DNA from: Primorskyibacter marinus
Lineage (GTDB): Bacteria; Pseudomonadota; Alphaproteobacteria; Rhodobacterales; Rhodobacteraceae
DNA: 64,000 bases
Reading direction: 5' to 3'
Assembly (NCBI RefSeq): GCF_003313245.1
Contig: NZ_QJSD01000004.1
Coordinates: 123,294-187,293 of the forward strand
The position numbers were made by a program, and so were the translations under genes. This document shows positions 9,934 through 18,571 of this stretch, one piece after another. Under the pieces are notes generated by a model, which did not search any database, was not told the DNA's origin, and worked only from the letters and a program-made list of their open reading frames with translations. The first letter of the stretch is position 1. Each line of letters begins with the position of its first letter.

Positions 9934-10830
9934 ATGGCGCAGGGCTGGGACGATATGCGGATCTTTCTGGGGGTCGCGCGCGGCGAAAGCCTGTCGGCGG
10001 CGGGGCGCGTCCTGCGGATGGACCCCGCGACGGTAGGGCGGCGGATTTCGCGGCTGGAACAAGACCTCGGCGCGCCGCTTTTTGTCAAGTCGCCGCTGGG
10101 CTATGCGCTGACAGAAGCAGGCCAGCGCTTGATCACCCATGCAGAACGCGCAGAGCAGGCGATGCAGGCGGCGCAAGAGGCCGTGACGGGCGGCACCGGT
10201 GCGCTTTCAGGTCAGATTCGCATCGGTGCACCGGATGGCTGTGCGAATTTCCTGCTGCCGCAAGTCTGTGCCGAGATTTCCAGCGCCAATCCCGATCTTG
10301 AGATCCAGATCGTCGCCTTGCCCCGCGTGGTGAATCTTTCCAAGCGCGAGGCGGACATGGCCATCGCCGTCAGCCCGCCGCAAACCGGGCGGCTGAGCGT
10401 GCAGAAGATTTCCGATTACCAACTGCATCTGGCAGCGTCACAAGACTATCTGGACCGAAACGGGCCGATCGAAACCACGCAGGCGCTGCGCGGGCATCGG
10501 CTGATCGGGTATATTCCCGACATGATCTTTGACAAGGAATTGGACTATCTGGATGAATTCGGCCTGACCCGCGTGGCGCTGGCGTCCAATTCGGTCTCGG
10601 TCCAGTTTCACTGGGTGCGACAGGGGGCGGGTCTGGGCGTCGTGCATGACTTTGCCATTCCGTCCACATCGAATGTGCGCCGTGTTCTGACCGATGAGAT
10701 CTGGCTGACCCGCAGCTTTTATCTGATCCGCCACGCTGACGACCGCAAGCTGGAACGGATGAACCGGCTGGCCGCGGCACTAACGGACGGATTGCGCCGC
10801 GAGGTCACACGTCTTGAAGCACTGACTTGA
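9934..10830 (+). CDS. LysR-family regulator, probable controller of mmsA
   Basis: A 298-residue LysR-type transcription factor. The N-terminal winged helix (residues about 8-66) contains AAGRVLRMDPATVGRRISRLE; the effector domain follows from about 90. It is divergent from mmsA with 108 bases between the starts, the usual arrangement of a LysR gene and its target. The ATG at 9934 follows AAAGGGGG. The ligand may be a valine-pathway intermediate, but nothing in the sequence shows which. Confidence 0.88.
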   Translation: MAQGWDDMRIFLGVARGESLSAAGRVLRMDPATVGRRISRLEQDLGAPLFVKSPLGYALTEAGQRLITHAERAEQAMQAAQEAVTGGTGALSGQIRIGAPDGCANFLLPQVCAEISSANPDLEIQIVALPRVVNLSKREADMAIAVSPPQTGRLSVQKISDYQLHLAASQDYLDRNGPIETTQALRGHRLIGYIPDMIFDKELDYLDEFGLTRVALASNSVSVQFHWVRQGAGLGVVHDFAIPSTSNVRRVLTDEIWLTRSFYLIRHADDRKLERMNRLAAALTDGLRREVTRLEALT

Positions 10831-10889
10831 CAGCTACGTCCGTTCTGTAGACGCTGAAACCATTGCAATTTTGTGCGGAGGCTCGCCAC

Positions 10890-11324
10890 ATGCTCGTCCA
10901 CCAGATCCTTAACGCCAAAGGTGATACCGGTGTGGTTACAATCAAGCCCGGAACCAAGGTTTCCGAAGTGACGCATTTGCTTGCAGAGCGCCGGATCGGC
11001 GGTGTGATCGTGTCATCCGATGGCAAGGCGGTCGAGGGTATCTTGTCAGAGCGCGACATCGTGCGGACGCTGGCGCTGAAAGGGGCGTCCTGTCTGGATG
11101 AAGAGGCTCGGGAAATGATGACACGCAGCCCGTCCTGCTGTGCACCCGGCGATCAGGCCGATGACATTCTTCAGCGCATGACGGACGGTCGATTCCGCCA
11201 TATGCCGGTGACACAGAACAACGAGCTGATCGGAATTGTCACCATCGGCGACGTGGTCAAGGCACGCCTGCAAGAACTGTCGATGGAAAAAGACGCGCTT
11301 GAAGGCATGATCATGGGGCATTGA
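10890..11324 (+). CDS. Two-CBS-domain protein
   Basis: A 144-residue stand-alone pair of CBS domains. The first covers about residues 1-65 (RRIGGVIVSSDGKAVEGILSERDIV), the second 70-130 (RFRHMPVTQNNELIGIVTIGDVVKA). Such proteins bind adenine nucleotides and act as sensors or partners; no enzyme domain is attached. GGAG lies 10 bases before the ATG at 10890. It is 71 bases upstream of coaD, but a strong palindrome between them argues for separate control. Confidence 0.85.
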   Translation: MLVHQILNAKGDTGVVTIKPGTKVSEVTHLLAERRIGGVIVSSDGKAVEGILSERDIVRTLALKGASCLDEEAREMMTRSPSCCAPGDQADDILQRMTDGRFRHMPVTQNNELIGIVTIGDVVKARLQELSMEKDALEGMIMGH

Positions 11325-11347
11325 TCTCGCTTTTTTTCTTGCATTCC

Positions 11348-11370
11348 CGCACGCAATAATATTGCGTGCG
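11348..11370. promoter_or_regulatory. 23-bp perfect palindrome before coaD
   Basis: CGCACGCAATA and its exact reverse complement TATTGCGTGCG flank a single base. It starts 48 bases before the coaD ATG and has no following T-run on the plus strand, so it looks like an operator rather than a terminator. The cognate regulator is unknown. Confidence 0.55.
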
Positions 11371-11395
11371 CCGCAGGAAAAAAGAGAGAAATCCC

Positions 11396-11893
11396 ATGCG
11401 CATCGGCCTGTATCCCGGCACTTTCGATCCCATCACGATGGGACATATCGACATTATACGCCGAGCCGCCGTCTTGGTTGACAGGCTGGTGATCGGTGTC
11501 GCCATCAACCGCGACAAGGGGCCGCTGTTTTCGCTTGAGGAACGGGTCGGGATGATCGAGGCGGAATGCGCGTCCTTGTCGGAACAGACCGGGACAGAGA
11601 TCGTCGCCCATCCGTTCGAGAACCTGTTGATCGATTGTGCCAGTGACGTCGGCGCGCAGGTGATCGTCCGCGGCCTGCGAGCGGTTGCGGATTTTGAGTA
11701 TGAATATCAGATGGTTGGTATGAACCGCGCGCTAAACAGCTCTATCGAGACAGTGTTCCTGATGGCAGACGCGCGGCATCAGGCGATTGCCTCAAAACTG
11801 GTGAAAGAGATTGCCCGTTTGGGGGGGGATGTACGCAAGTTCGTCACACCTCCGGTGCGCGATGCGCTGATAACCAGGTTCGATCAGGGATAA
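11396..11893 (+). CDS. coaD: Phosphopantetheine adenylyltransferase
   Basis: Fourth step of coenzyme A synthesis: 4'-phosphopantetheine plus ATP gives dephospho-CoA. The 165-residue size is typical. The nucleotidyltransferase signature GTFDPITMGHIDI holds the TxGH motif at residues 14-17, and the region VIVRGLRAVADFEYEYQM with its Arg is the conserved substrate-binding stretch. The start at 11396 gives the usual M-IGLYPGTF N-terminus. Confidence 0.96.
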   Translation: MRIGLYPGTFDPITMGHIDIIRRAAVLVDRLVIGVAINRDKGPLFSLEERVGMIEAECASLSEQTGTEIVAHPFENLLIDCASDVGAQVIVRGLRAVADFEYEYQMVGMNRALNSSIETVFLMADARHQAIASKLVKEIARLGGDVRKFVTPPVRDALITRFDQG

Positions 11894-12063
11894 AATCCTT
11901 GCGTCTGGCTGCATGATCTTACGAAATGCCGTGTGCATTATGACGTCACATCGCAGCGTCGGTCAAAGCGACGTCGGTGACGGTGACATATACCCACGCA
12001 AGGCGTTGGAAATCTCGGGTCTTCTGCGATCCGTGTCGAGGTCTGGCATCCTCTTGCAAAAGG

Positions 12064-12097
12064 AAACGCCCCGGAGTTTCACCCCGAGGCGTTTTTT
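12064..12097. terminator. Bidirectional terminator between coaD and gap
   Basis: AAACGCCCCGGAG pairs with CCCCGAGGCGTTT around a 6-base loop and is followed by TTTTTT on the plus strand. Read on the minus strand the hairpin runs into TTTCCTTTT. It lies between the convergent coaD and gap genes. The stretch from 11894 to this hairpin holds no gene I can support. Confidence 0.8.
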
Positions 12098-12117
12098 CAT
12101 TCTATCAAAGCTGTCGC

Positions 12118-13122
12118 TTAGATGAACTTGCCCATCGCAACGGCCGTGTCGGCCATGCGGTTGGAAAAGCCCCATTCGTTGTCATACCAGGTCAGGATGC
12201 GGCACATGTTGCCGTCCATCACCTTGGTCTGATCATAAGCAAAGGTAGAGCTGTGCGGGTCGTGGTTGAAGTCAGAACTGACCAGCGGCTCATCCGTGCC
12301 TGCCAGAATGCCCTTGAGAGGACCGGAGGCGGCAGCCTTGCGGATCGCTTCGTTGATCTCTTCGACTGACGTGTCGCGCTCTGCCTCGAATGTCAGATCG
12401 ACGACCGACACGTTGGGGGTGGGCACGCGGATGGCGACTCCGTCGAGCTTGCCGTTCAGTTCCGGCAGAACCAGACCCACGGCCTTGGCCGCGCCGGTCG
12501 AGGTCGGGATCATCGACATGGCAGCGGCGCGTGCGCGGTACAGATCCTTGTGCATCGTGTCCAGCGTCGGCTGGTCGCCGGTATAGCTGTGCACCGTGGT
12601 CATAAAGCCGCGCTTGATGCCGATGGCGTCGTTCAGAACCTTGGCGACGGGGGACAGGCAGTTGGTGGTGCAGGACGCGTTCGACACGATCAGGTCAGCC
12701 GCGCTCAGCGAATCGTGGTTCACACCGTAAACGATGGTCTTGTCTGCATCCTTGCCGGGGGCAGAAATCAGAACGCGGCTGGCACCGTTTTCCAGATGCG
12801 CCTGACAGGCCTCCTTGGAGGTGAAAATCCCGGTGCATTCCAGTACGATGTCCACGTCACCCCAGGGCAGGTCGGCGGGGTTGCGCATCGCGGTCACCTT
12901 GATCGGGCCACGGCCCACGTCAATCGTGTCGCCATTGACGGTCACGGTGCCGGGGAACCGGCCATGAACGCTGTCATAACGCACCAGATGGGCGTTGGTC
13001 TCGACAGGGCCGAGATCGTTGATCGCGATCACCTCGATATCGGTACGACCGGATTCTACGATGGCACGCAGCACATTGCGTCCGATCCGTCCGAACCCGT
13101 TGATAGCAACTTTGACTGTCAT
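12118..13122 (-). CDS. gap: Glyceraldehyde-3-phosphate dehydrogenase (type I, NAD-type)
   Basis: A 334-residue GAPDH catalysing the reversible oxidation of glyceraldehyde 3-phosphate to 1,3-bisphosphoglycerate. N-terminal INGFGRIGR, catalytic Cys151 in SNASCTTNC, and [12 protein letters not shown] at the C-terminus are visible. Asp36 (in AINDL) is the residue that normally selects NAD over NADP. A paralogue with Ala at that place lies upstream on the same strand. A palindrome TGTTAGCGGTAACA stands 30 bases before the start. Confidence 0.95.
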   Translation of the reverse strand: MTVKVAINGFGRIGRNVLRAIVESGRTDIEVIAINDLGPVETNAHLVRYDSVHGRFPGTVTVNGDTIDVGRGPIKVTAMRNPADLPWGDVDIVLECTGIFTSKEACQAHLENGASRVLISAPGKDADKTIVYGVNHDSLSAADLIVSNASCTTNCLSPVAKVLNDAIGIKRGFMTTVHSYTGDQPTLDTMHKDLYRARAAAMSMIPTSTGAAKAVGLVLPELNGKLDGVAIRVPTPNVSVVDLTFEAERDTSVEEINEAIRKAAASGPLKGILAGTDEPLVSSDFNHDPHSSTFAYDQTKVMDGNMCRILTWYDNEWGFSNRMADTAVAMGKFI

Positions 13123-13151
13123 GTCTGCGCTCCTTGATTTGGCGTATTTTC

Positions 13152-13165
13152 TGTTAGCGGTAACA
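13152..13165. promoter_or_regulatory. LacI-type palindrome before gap (CceR-like)
   Basis: TGTTAGCGGTAACA is palindromic except at one central pair. From memory it matches the TGTTAGCGNTAACA pattern of CceR, the LacI-family regulator of central carbon metabolism in Rhodobacter. Weaker copies precede the second GAPDH gene. Binding is inferred. Confidence 0.55.
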
Positions 13166-13217
13166 ACCGCACCTGAGCAAAAAAGTCAACCGGGCTGTCA
13201 CCACAGGTTTCCTTACC

Positions 13218-13361
13218 CTAGCGCCAGAAGGCAAGCCAATCGATCAGGGCCGCGAATTTTCTTGCCAGAAAAACGAGACCAACACCGTCGTTCAGGACGA
13301 CATCCACGCCGATGCAGGCAAGCAGTAAGATACCAAGGATGATGGAAAGCGTATTGGTCAT
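13218..13361 (-). CDS. Conserved small membrane protein
   Basis: A 47-residue protein: one transmembrane segment (about residues 4-20, SIILGILLLACIGVD) followed by a second weakly hydrophobic stretch and the C-terminus ARKFAALIDWLAFWR. I recall near-identical small proteins in many Rhodobacteraceae, always of unknown function. The start at 13361 gives this compact form; an upstream in-frame start at 13409 would add 16 charged residues. It lies between the two GAPDH genes on the same strand. Confidence 0.6.
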   Translation of the reverse strand: MTNTLSIILGILLLACIGVDVVLNDGVGLVFLARKFAALIDWLAFWR

Positions 13362-13472
13362 GCCAGCCTTGTCGTCACTCTGCGGATCGGGTGCGGGCCG
13401 CTTGCCCAAGAACCGGGATGGCAGATGGCTGCGGCCCTGTCACGCGCAAATTGCGGCGTTCGTAAACACAAA

Positions 13473-13506
13473 AGCGCCCGGCTGGCATGATGCCAACCGG
13501 GCGTGA
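13473..13506 (-). terminator. Intrinsic terminator after the second GAPDH gene
   Basis: CGCCCGGCTGGCAT pairs with ATGCCAACCGGGCG (one G-T pair); on the minus strand the stem is followed by CTTTTGTGTTT. It lies 25 bases beyond the stop at 13531. Confidence 0.8.
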
Positions 13507-13530
13507 AAATGATGCATGTCGTCGCAAAAC

Positions 13531-14535
13531 TCAGTGCAGCAGGCGGCCCATGCAGGCGGCCACGTCGGCCATACGCGCCGAAAAACCCCATTCGTTATCA
13601 TACCATGCCAGCACACGGACGGTGCGCCCCCCCACAACCTTGGTCTGGTCGGGTGCAAAGATGCACGAATGTGTGGTGTGGTTGAAATCAATCGAAACCT
13701 TGGGAGCGGCGTCATAGGACAATACGCTGCCCATGCGGCCCGCAGCGGCCTCTGCCATGACCTCGTTCACGTCGGCGACCGTCACATCGCGGCTTGCCTC
13801 GAAGGTCAAATCCACAGCCGAGACATTCGGCGTGGGCACACGCAGGGCGGTGCCGTCCAGACGGCCTTCCATTTCCGGCAGAACCTCTGCCAGCGCCTTG
13901 GCCGCCCCGGTCGAGGTCGGGATCATCGCCAAAGCGGCGGCGCGGGCGCGGTACAGGTCATCGTGCCGACGGTCCAGTGTCGGCTGATCGCCGGTATAGC
14001 TGTGGATCGTGGTCATGATGCCGCGCTCGATTCCGATCGCCTCGTGCAGCACCTTGGCCAGCGGCGCAAGACAGTTGGTGGTGCAAGACCCGTTGGAGAC
14101 CATACGCTCGTTCGCCAGAAGGTCGCGATGGTTGACGCCGTAGACCACGGTGCGGTCAACATTCTTGGCAGGCGCTGAAATGAGGACTTTCTTCGCGCCG
14201 CGTTCCAGATGGACCGAGGATTTCTGCCCGTCATTGAACTTGCCGGTGCATTCCAGCACCACATCGCAACCGGACCAGTCCAGATCTGCCGGGTCGTAGG
14301 TCGAGTAGACCTGCATCGGGCCACGGCCCAGATCCATGGTGTTTCCCTCGACGCGGACCTCGCCGCCAAAACGGCCGTGTACGCTGTCATAGCGCAGCAG
14401 ATGGGCGTTGGTTTCGATCGGGCCGGTGGCGTTGATCTTGACCACCTGAACGTCGTTGCGCGCGGCTTCAGTGATATGGGCAAGGGTGCTGCGGCCAATA
14501 CGGCCAAATCCATTGATGCCAAGTGTCACGGTCAT
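13531..14535 (-). CDS. Glyceraldehyde-3-phosphate dehydrogenase paralogue, probable NADP-preferring
   Basis: A second 334-residue GAPDH with INGFGRIGR, catalytic Cys151 (SNGSCTTNC) and [12 protein letters not shown]. At position 36 it has Ala (KINAT) where the neighbouring gap product has Asp. Loss of this Asp is known in GapB-type enzymes to allow NADP binding, so a gluconeogenic or anabolic role is likely. The start at 14535 is the Met of MTVTLGINGF; the upstream in-frame extension has no protein-like character. Two LacI-type half-conserved sites lie upstream. Confidence 0.92.
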   Translation of the reverse strand: MTVTLGINGFGRIGRSTLAHITEAARNDVQVVKINATGPIETNAHLLRYDSVHGRFGGEVRVEGNTMDLGRGPMQVYSTYDPADLDWSGCDVVLECTGKFNDGQKSSVHLERGAKKVLISAPAKNVDRTVVYGVNHRDLLANERMVSNGSCTTNCLAPLAKVLHEAIGIERGIMTTIHSYTGDQPTLDRRHDDLYRARAAALAMIPTSTGAAKALAEVLPEMEGRLDGTALRVPTPNVSAVDLTFEASRDVTVADVNEVMAEAAAGRMGSVLSYDAAPKVSIDFNHTTHSCIFAPDQTKVVGGRTVRVLAWYDNEWGFSARMADVAACMGRLLH

Positions 14536-14622
14536 GGGGCGGTTCCTGTTCAGCGGTCGGGTTTCCCCGGCTATAGCCGCCAATACTGCGACCGCAAAGA
14601 TAAAAAACCATTTTTTGCAATG

Positions 14623-14666
14623 TGTTAGCGTTAAACGTGACAAGCCGGCACATGGTGGCGCTAACC
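14623..14666. promoter_or_regulatory. Two degenerate CceR-like sites before the second GAPDH gene
   Basis: TGTTAGCGTTAAAC at 14623-14636 and, on the minus strand, GGTTAGCGCCACCA at 14653-14666 each match 11 of 14 positions of TGTTAGCGCTAACA. Together with the near-perfect copy before gap they suggest joint carbon-source control of both GAPDH genes. Confidence 0.4.
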
Positions 14667-14716
14667 GTTTTCGCAAACAGGCCAGAACGGATGACCGGCG
14701 GCGCAAGCGGCGGGTG

Positions 14717-15163
14717 TCAGCAAATCTTGCGCAGCAGTCTGAGCAGGGTTTCGCGTTCCTTTTCGCGCAGCGGCGCAAGCGTGGACTTACTGACCTCGAC
14801 CGCAGCGACGAGGGCCTGGTCAATCAACGTCGTGCCGGCAGGAGTGAGCGACACCAGATGGCGGCGGCGGTCATCAGGGTCGGGGCTGACCTGCAACAAC
14901 GACCGTGCAATCAGCCGGTCGACGACACCCTTTGTGGTGGCCGCATCCATCGCGACGGAGCGGCCCAGCCTGTTCTGCGAGGCGGGGCCGCCTTCCGCCA
15001 GCCTGAACAGAACGGCGAACTGCATCGCCGTCAACTTGCCCGGCACCAGATCCGCGAAAAGCGTGGAGTTGCGCTGATAGGCCCGGCGCAGAAGAAAGCC
15101 GATCTGGTCGTCCAGTACATAGCCGTGGCCACCGCTGGCCCCATCGGCATTGCCCCGACTCAT
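14717..15163 (-). CDS. MarR-family regulator
   Basis: A 148-residue winged-helix protein. Helices around AMQFAVLFRLAEGGPASQNRLGR and recognition region DAATTKGVVDRLIARSLL are followed by the wing DPDDRRRHLVSLTPAG, the standard MarR signature. It begins 27 bases after the livF-like gene and could be the last gene of the catabolic/transport operon. MarR proteins often sense aromatic acids, which fits the neighbourhood; the actual ligand is unknown. Confidence 0.88.
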   Translation of the reverse strand: MSRGNADGASGGHGYVLDDQIGFLLRRAYQRNSTLFADLVPGKLTAMQFAVLFRLAEGGPASQNRLGRSVAMDAATTKGVVDRLIARSLLQVSPDPDDRRRHLVSLTPAGTTLIDQALVAAVEVSKSTLAPLREKERETLLRLLRKIC

Positions 15164-15190
15164 GCCATCCTCACGGCAAGTGCGACAGGA

Positions 15191-15892
15191 TCAGACCGAC
15201 AGATAGGCATCGCGGATCTCCGGATGGGCTTCAAGCTCGGCAAAGCTGCCGTCGAACTTCTTTTCACCGCCTTCGATGATGATCGCCCGATCCGCAACGG
15301 CACGGGCGAAATGCAGGTTCTGTTCAGAAATCATCACTGTTAGGCCTTCGGATTTCAGTTTCAGAATGGTTTCTGCCATTTCCTCGACAATGACCGGCGC
15401 GATGCCCTCTGACGGTTCATCCAGCAACAGCAGCAGTGGATTGCCCATCAGTGTGCGCCCGATGGTCAGCATCTGCTGTTCGCCGCCCGACAGGTGCTTG
15501 CCACGATTGGTGCGGCGTTCGGCAAGATTGGGAAAGATCTCGAATAACTGTTCCATCGTCCATTCCGGCGCGCCGTCACGGCGCGGCTGACGGCCGACTT
15601 CGAGATTCTCCAGTACGGTGAGGTCGGTAAAGATGCGCCGGTCTTCGGGGACATAGCCCAAGCCCGCCTTGGCCACTCGAAAGGCCGGTTTGCCGATCAG
15701 TTCCTGCCCCTGAAAGCTGACCGATCCCTGACGCGGGCGCACAAGCTGCATCACCGATTTCATCGTTGTGGATTTGCCCGCACCGTTGCGGCCCAAAAGG
15801 GCGACCACCTCGCCGCGCGGCACGTCAAAGCTTAGCCCGCCAAGGATATGCGCCTTGCCGTAATAGCTGTGGATGTCGTTGACGTTAAGCAT
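15191..15892 (-). CDS. livF: Liv-type ABC transporter ATP-binding protein (LivF)
   Basis: A 233-residue ABC ATPase energising a branched-chain-amino-acid-type importer. Walker A GRNGAGKSTTMK, signature LSGGEQQMLTIGR and Walker B LLLLDEPSEGI are intact. The ATG at 15892 overlaps the end of livG by eight bases. It is co-transcribed with the other transporter subunits and the Rieske/DUF1185 genes, so the substrate is more likely the catabolic cluster's compound than leucine. Confidence 0.93.
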   Translation of the reverse strand: MLNVNDIHSYYGKAHILGGLSFDVPRGEVVALLGRNGAGKSTTMKSVMQLVRPRQGSVSFQGQELIGKPAFRVAKAGLGYVPEDRRIFTDLTVLENLEVGRQPRRDGAPEWTMEQLFEIFPNLAERRTNRGKHLSGGEQQMLTIGRTLMGNPLLLLLDEPSEGIAPVIVEEMAETILKLKSEGLTVMISEQNLHFARAVADRAIIIEGGEKKFDGSFAELEAHPEIRDAYLSV

Positions 15893-16655
15893 TCTGCGCC
15901 TCCGCAAACAGAGTTCCGCCGCCCAGGTAGACCTCTTGCACACGGGCGTCATTGCGCACCTCTTCGGCGCTGCCTTCGGTGATCAGCTCGCCCCGGTTCA
16001 GAACCATGATGTGATGCGAATGGGCAAAGACCACATCCATGTCATGTTCTGTGAACAGAACCGACACGCCCTGAACGCGTACAATGTCCGCCACCAGTTG
16101 CATCAGCGCGATCCGCGCGCTGGGGGCCATGCCCGCCGTGGGTTCGTCCATCAGCAAAAGGCGCGGCCGGTGACACAGGGCAATCGCCAATTCCAGCCGT
16201 TTCAGATCGCCATATGCCAGGACAGAGCAGGGACGGTCGGCCTGATCTTCCATCTCCACGGTTTTCAGGAACTCGAATGCCTCGTCGCGGTAAAGCCGCC
16301 AGGCGCGCGGCGCGATGGCATATAATTTGCGGTGATGGCTCATCAGCGCCATCTGCACATTCTCGATCACGGTCATCGATGGGTAGGTGCCGGTAATCTG
16401 GAAAGTCCGCCCGACGCCGCGCCGCCAAATCTCGCGCGGGCGCAGGCCGGTGATCTTCTTGTCGTCCAGCCAGACCGTGCCCGCCGTTGGTTTCAACTGC
16501 CCCATCAGCATGTTGAAACAGGTGGATTTCCCGGCCCCATTGGGACCGATCAGCGCCTTCAACTCGCCCTTGGCCACGGAAAAGGACACGTCATTGACAG
16601 CAAGGAACCCGTCATAGCTTTTCTTCAGGTGTTCGACGCGCAGGATCTCGGTCAT
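15885..16655 (-). CDS. livG: Liv-type ABC transporter ATP-binding protein (LivG)
   Basis: A 256-residue ABC ATPase, partner of LivF. Walker A GPNGAGKSTCFN and Walker B LLLMDEPTAGM are present; the signature is the divergent YGDLKRLE form common in LivG. Its start overlaps the permease stop by four bases (ATGA at 16652-16655), showing translational coupling. The longer open frame upstream runs antisense through the permease and is ignored. Confidence 0.93.
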   Translation of the reverse strand: MTEILRVEHLKKSYDGFLAVNDVSFSVAKGELKALIGPNGAGKSTCFNMLMGQLKPTAGTVWLDDKKITGLRPREIWRRGVGRTFQITGTYPSMTVIENVQMALMSHHRKLYAIAPRAWRLYRDEAFEFLKTVEMEDQADRPCSVLAYGDLKRLELAIALCHRPRLLLMDEPTAGMAPSARIALMQLVADIVRVQGVSVLFTEHDMDVVFAHSHHIMVLNRGELITEGSAEEVRNDARVQEVYLGGGTLFAEAQNA

Positions 16656-18511
16656 TTGGTCACCTCGCTTTCGGTGCCGCGGATCCGCGTCCACAGGCTG
16701 CGCAAGGAGCCGACGATGCCTTCGGGGGCGATGATGACAACCGCGATGATGAGCAAGCCCAACAGAAGCCGCCAATATTCTAGCCGGGTCAGCCAATCCT
16801 CGACCAAGGTCATGAAGCCCGCGCCGACAACCCCGCCCGCCAGCGTTTTGACACCGCCGAGGAAGACGACGATCAGCGCGTCGAAACTGGCACCGATCTC
16901 CAGTTCTGTCGGAAAGACAGAGCCTTTGGAAAAGACGAAGATGCCGCCTGCAAGGCCCGCCATCGCGCCTGCCAAAGCAAACGCCGCGTATTGGATGCGC
17001 TTGACGTCGATGCCCGTCGCTTCGGCCTGTCTTGGGCTGTCGCGTCCCGCGCGCAGGGCATAGCCGAAGGGTGCGTGGATGACGTGGCGCAGGAACAGAA
17101 TGCCACCCACCCCAAGCGCGAGGGTGAAGTAATAATAGGCCGCGGGGCTGTTCAGCCACTCCGCAGGCCAGATATTGACCAACCCGTCATCGCCGCGCGT
17201 CACATCGCGCCACTGGAAGGCGAGGCTCCAGACAAGTTGTGAAAATGCAAGCGTCAGCATGGCGAAATAGACGCCCGTCAGACGGATGCAGAACCAGCCG
17301 ATGCCAAGCGCCAGAAGGCCGGCGGCGAAGGGCGCGAACAGAAAGGCCAGTTCCATGCGCGTGTCGGTGTGAAACACCAGCAGCGCCGCCGCATAGGCCC
17401 CGCCGCCGAAGAACGCGGCATGGCCAAAGCTGACCAGCCCGCCGGTGCCAAGGATGAAATGCAGCGACGCGGCAAACAGCGCGAAGACGATCATGTCGAC
17501 CGTCAGTGTCAGCACGAATTGTTCAGCAAAGAGCGGCAGGGCGGCCAATAGGGCCAACAGACCTGCCACCAGCAGCTTGCCGGTACGGCCATAGGGACGG
17601 ATCGGCGTTTCGGGCGCGCCGACCTGGCCATGTTCGCCCGCGACCTCCTCGCGGCCCAACAGGCCGTAGGGCCGCACGATCAGGACGATGGCCATCACCA
17701 CGAACATCAGCACCAGCGTCGATTGCGGCAGGTAGGTCACGCCGAAGACACTGAGGACCGAGATCAGCACCGCAGCGATGAACGCTCCGGGCAGGGACCC
17801 CATGCCGCCAATCACCACCACCACGAAGACCGCGCCGATGATGTTGAAATCCATCAGAAGATCCGCGCCGCCCTTGGGCAGTTGCAACGCGCCGCCCCAG
17901 CCGGCAAGGGCCGACCCAAGCGCGAAAACCCCGGTAAAAAGCCTCGCCTGGTTCACACCCAAGGCACCCACCATCTCGCGGTCCTGCGTAGCTGCACGGA
18001 CCAACACGCCGACACGCGTGCGGGTAATGAGATACCAGAGCGCGAACAGGATGAAGGGCGTGATGGCGATCAGGATGATGTCATATTTGGGCACTGGCTC
18101 TCCGAAAATGCGCCAAACGCCGCGCAGCCCGGGGGCGCGCGGGCCAAGCCGGTCCTCGGCGCCCCAGATCATCAGGGCGAGGTCCTGAATGACGAGGATC
18201 ACGCCGAAAGTGGCAACAAGCTGGAACAGTTCGGGCGCGCGGTAGATGGGCCGCAAAACGACCATTTCCACAAAGGCACCGATTGCACCAACCGCAAGGC
18301 CGGTCAGAATGATCGCGCCCCAGAAGCCCACGGCACCCGGCAAGACGTCCATCAGAGTGACGCCAACAAATGCACCCAGCATGTAGAATGATCCATGCGC
18401 GAAATTCACGATCCGCGTGACACCGAAAATCAGCGACAGGCCGGAGGCGACGAGAAAAAGTGCTGCGGCATTGGCAAGCCCGGTCAGGAACTGGGCGAAG
18501 AAGAAGGCCAT
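16652..18511 (-). CDS. Fused LivH-LivM permease
   Basis: One 619-residue chain holds both membrane subunits of a Liv-type importer. The LivH-like half (about 1-290) starts GLANAAALFLVASGLSLIFGVTRIVNFAHG and contains the EAA-like loop; after a short cytoplasmic linker with RPYGLLGRE, the LivM-like half (about 320-600) has FGHAAFFGGGAYAAALL and the QAEATGIDV loop. Many transmembrane segments are evident. The two subunits are usually separate genes. It is preceded by paired palindromic repeats that separate it from the binding-protein gene. Confidence 0.9.
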   Translation of the reverse strand: MAFFFAQFLTGLANAAALFLVASGLSLIFGVTRIVNFAHGSFYMLGAFVGVTLMDVLPGAVGFWGAIILTGLAVGAIGAFVEMVVLRPIYRAPELFQLVATFGVILVIQDLALMIWGAEDRLGPRAPGLRGVWRIFGEPVPKYDIILIAITPFILFALWYLITRTRVGVLVRAATQDREMVGALGVNQARLFTGVFALGSALAGWGGALQLPKGGADLLMDFNIIGAVFVVVVIGGMGSLPGAFIAAVLISVLSVFGVTYLPQSTLVLMFVVMAIVLIVRPYGLLGREEVAGEHGQVGAPETPIRPYGRTGKLLVAGLLALLAALPLFAEQFVLTLTVDMIVFALFAASLHFILGTGGLVSFGHAAFFGGGAYAAALLVFHTDTRMELAFLFAPFAAGLLALGIGWFCIRLTGVYFAMLTLAFSQLVWSLAFQWRDVTRGDDGLVNIWPAEWLNSPAAYYYFTLALGVGGILFLRHVIHAPFGYALRAGRDSPRQAEATGIDVKRIQYAAFALAGAMAGLAGGIFVFSKGSVFPTELEIGASFDALIVVFLGGVKTLAGGVVGAGFMTLVEDWLTRLEYWRLLLGLLIIAVVIIAPEGIVGSLRSLWTRIRGTESEVTK

Positions 18512-18571
18512 GTCGGTCCTCTGTCTGACGGGGAGAGGGCAGCCTCGGCGGCAGATGGACGCCGGGGTGGA

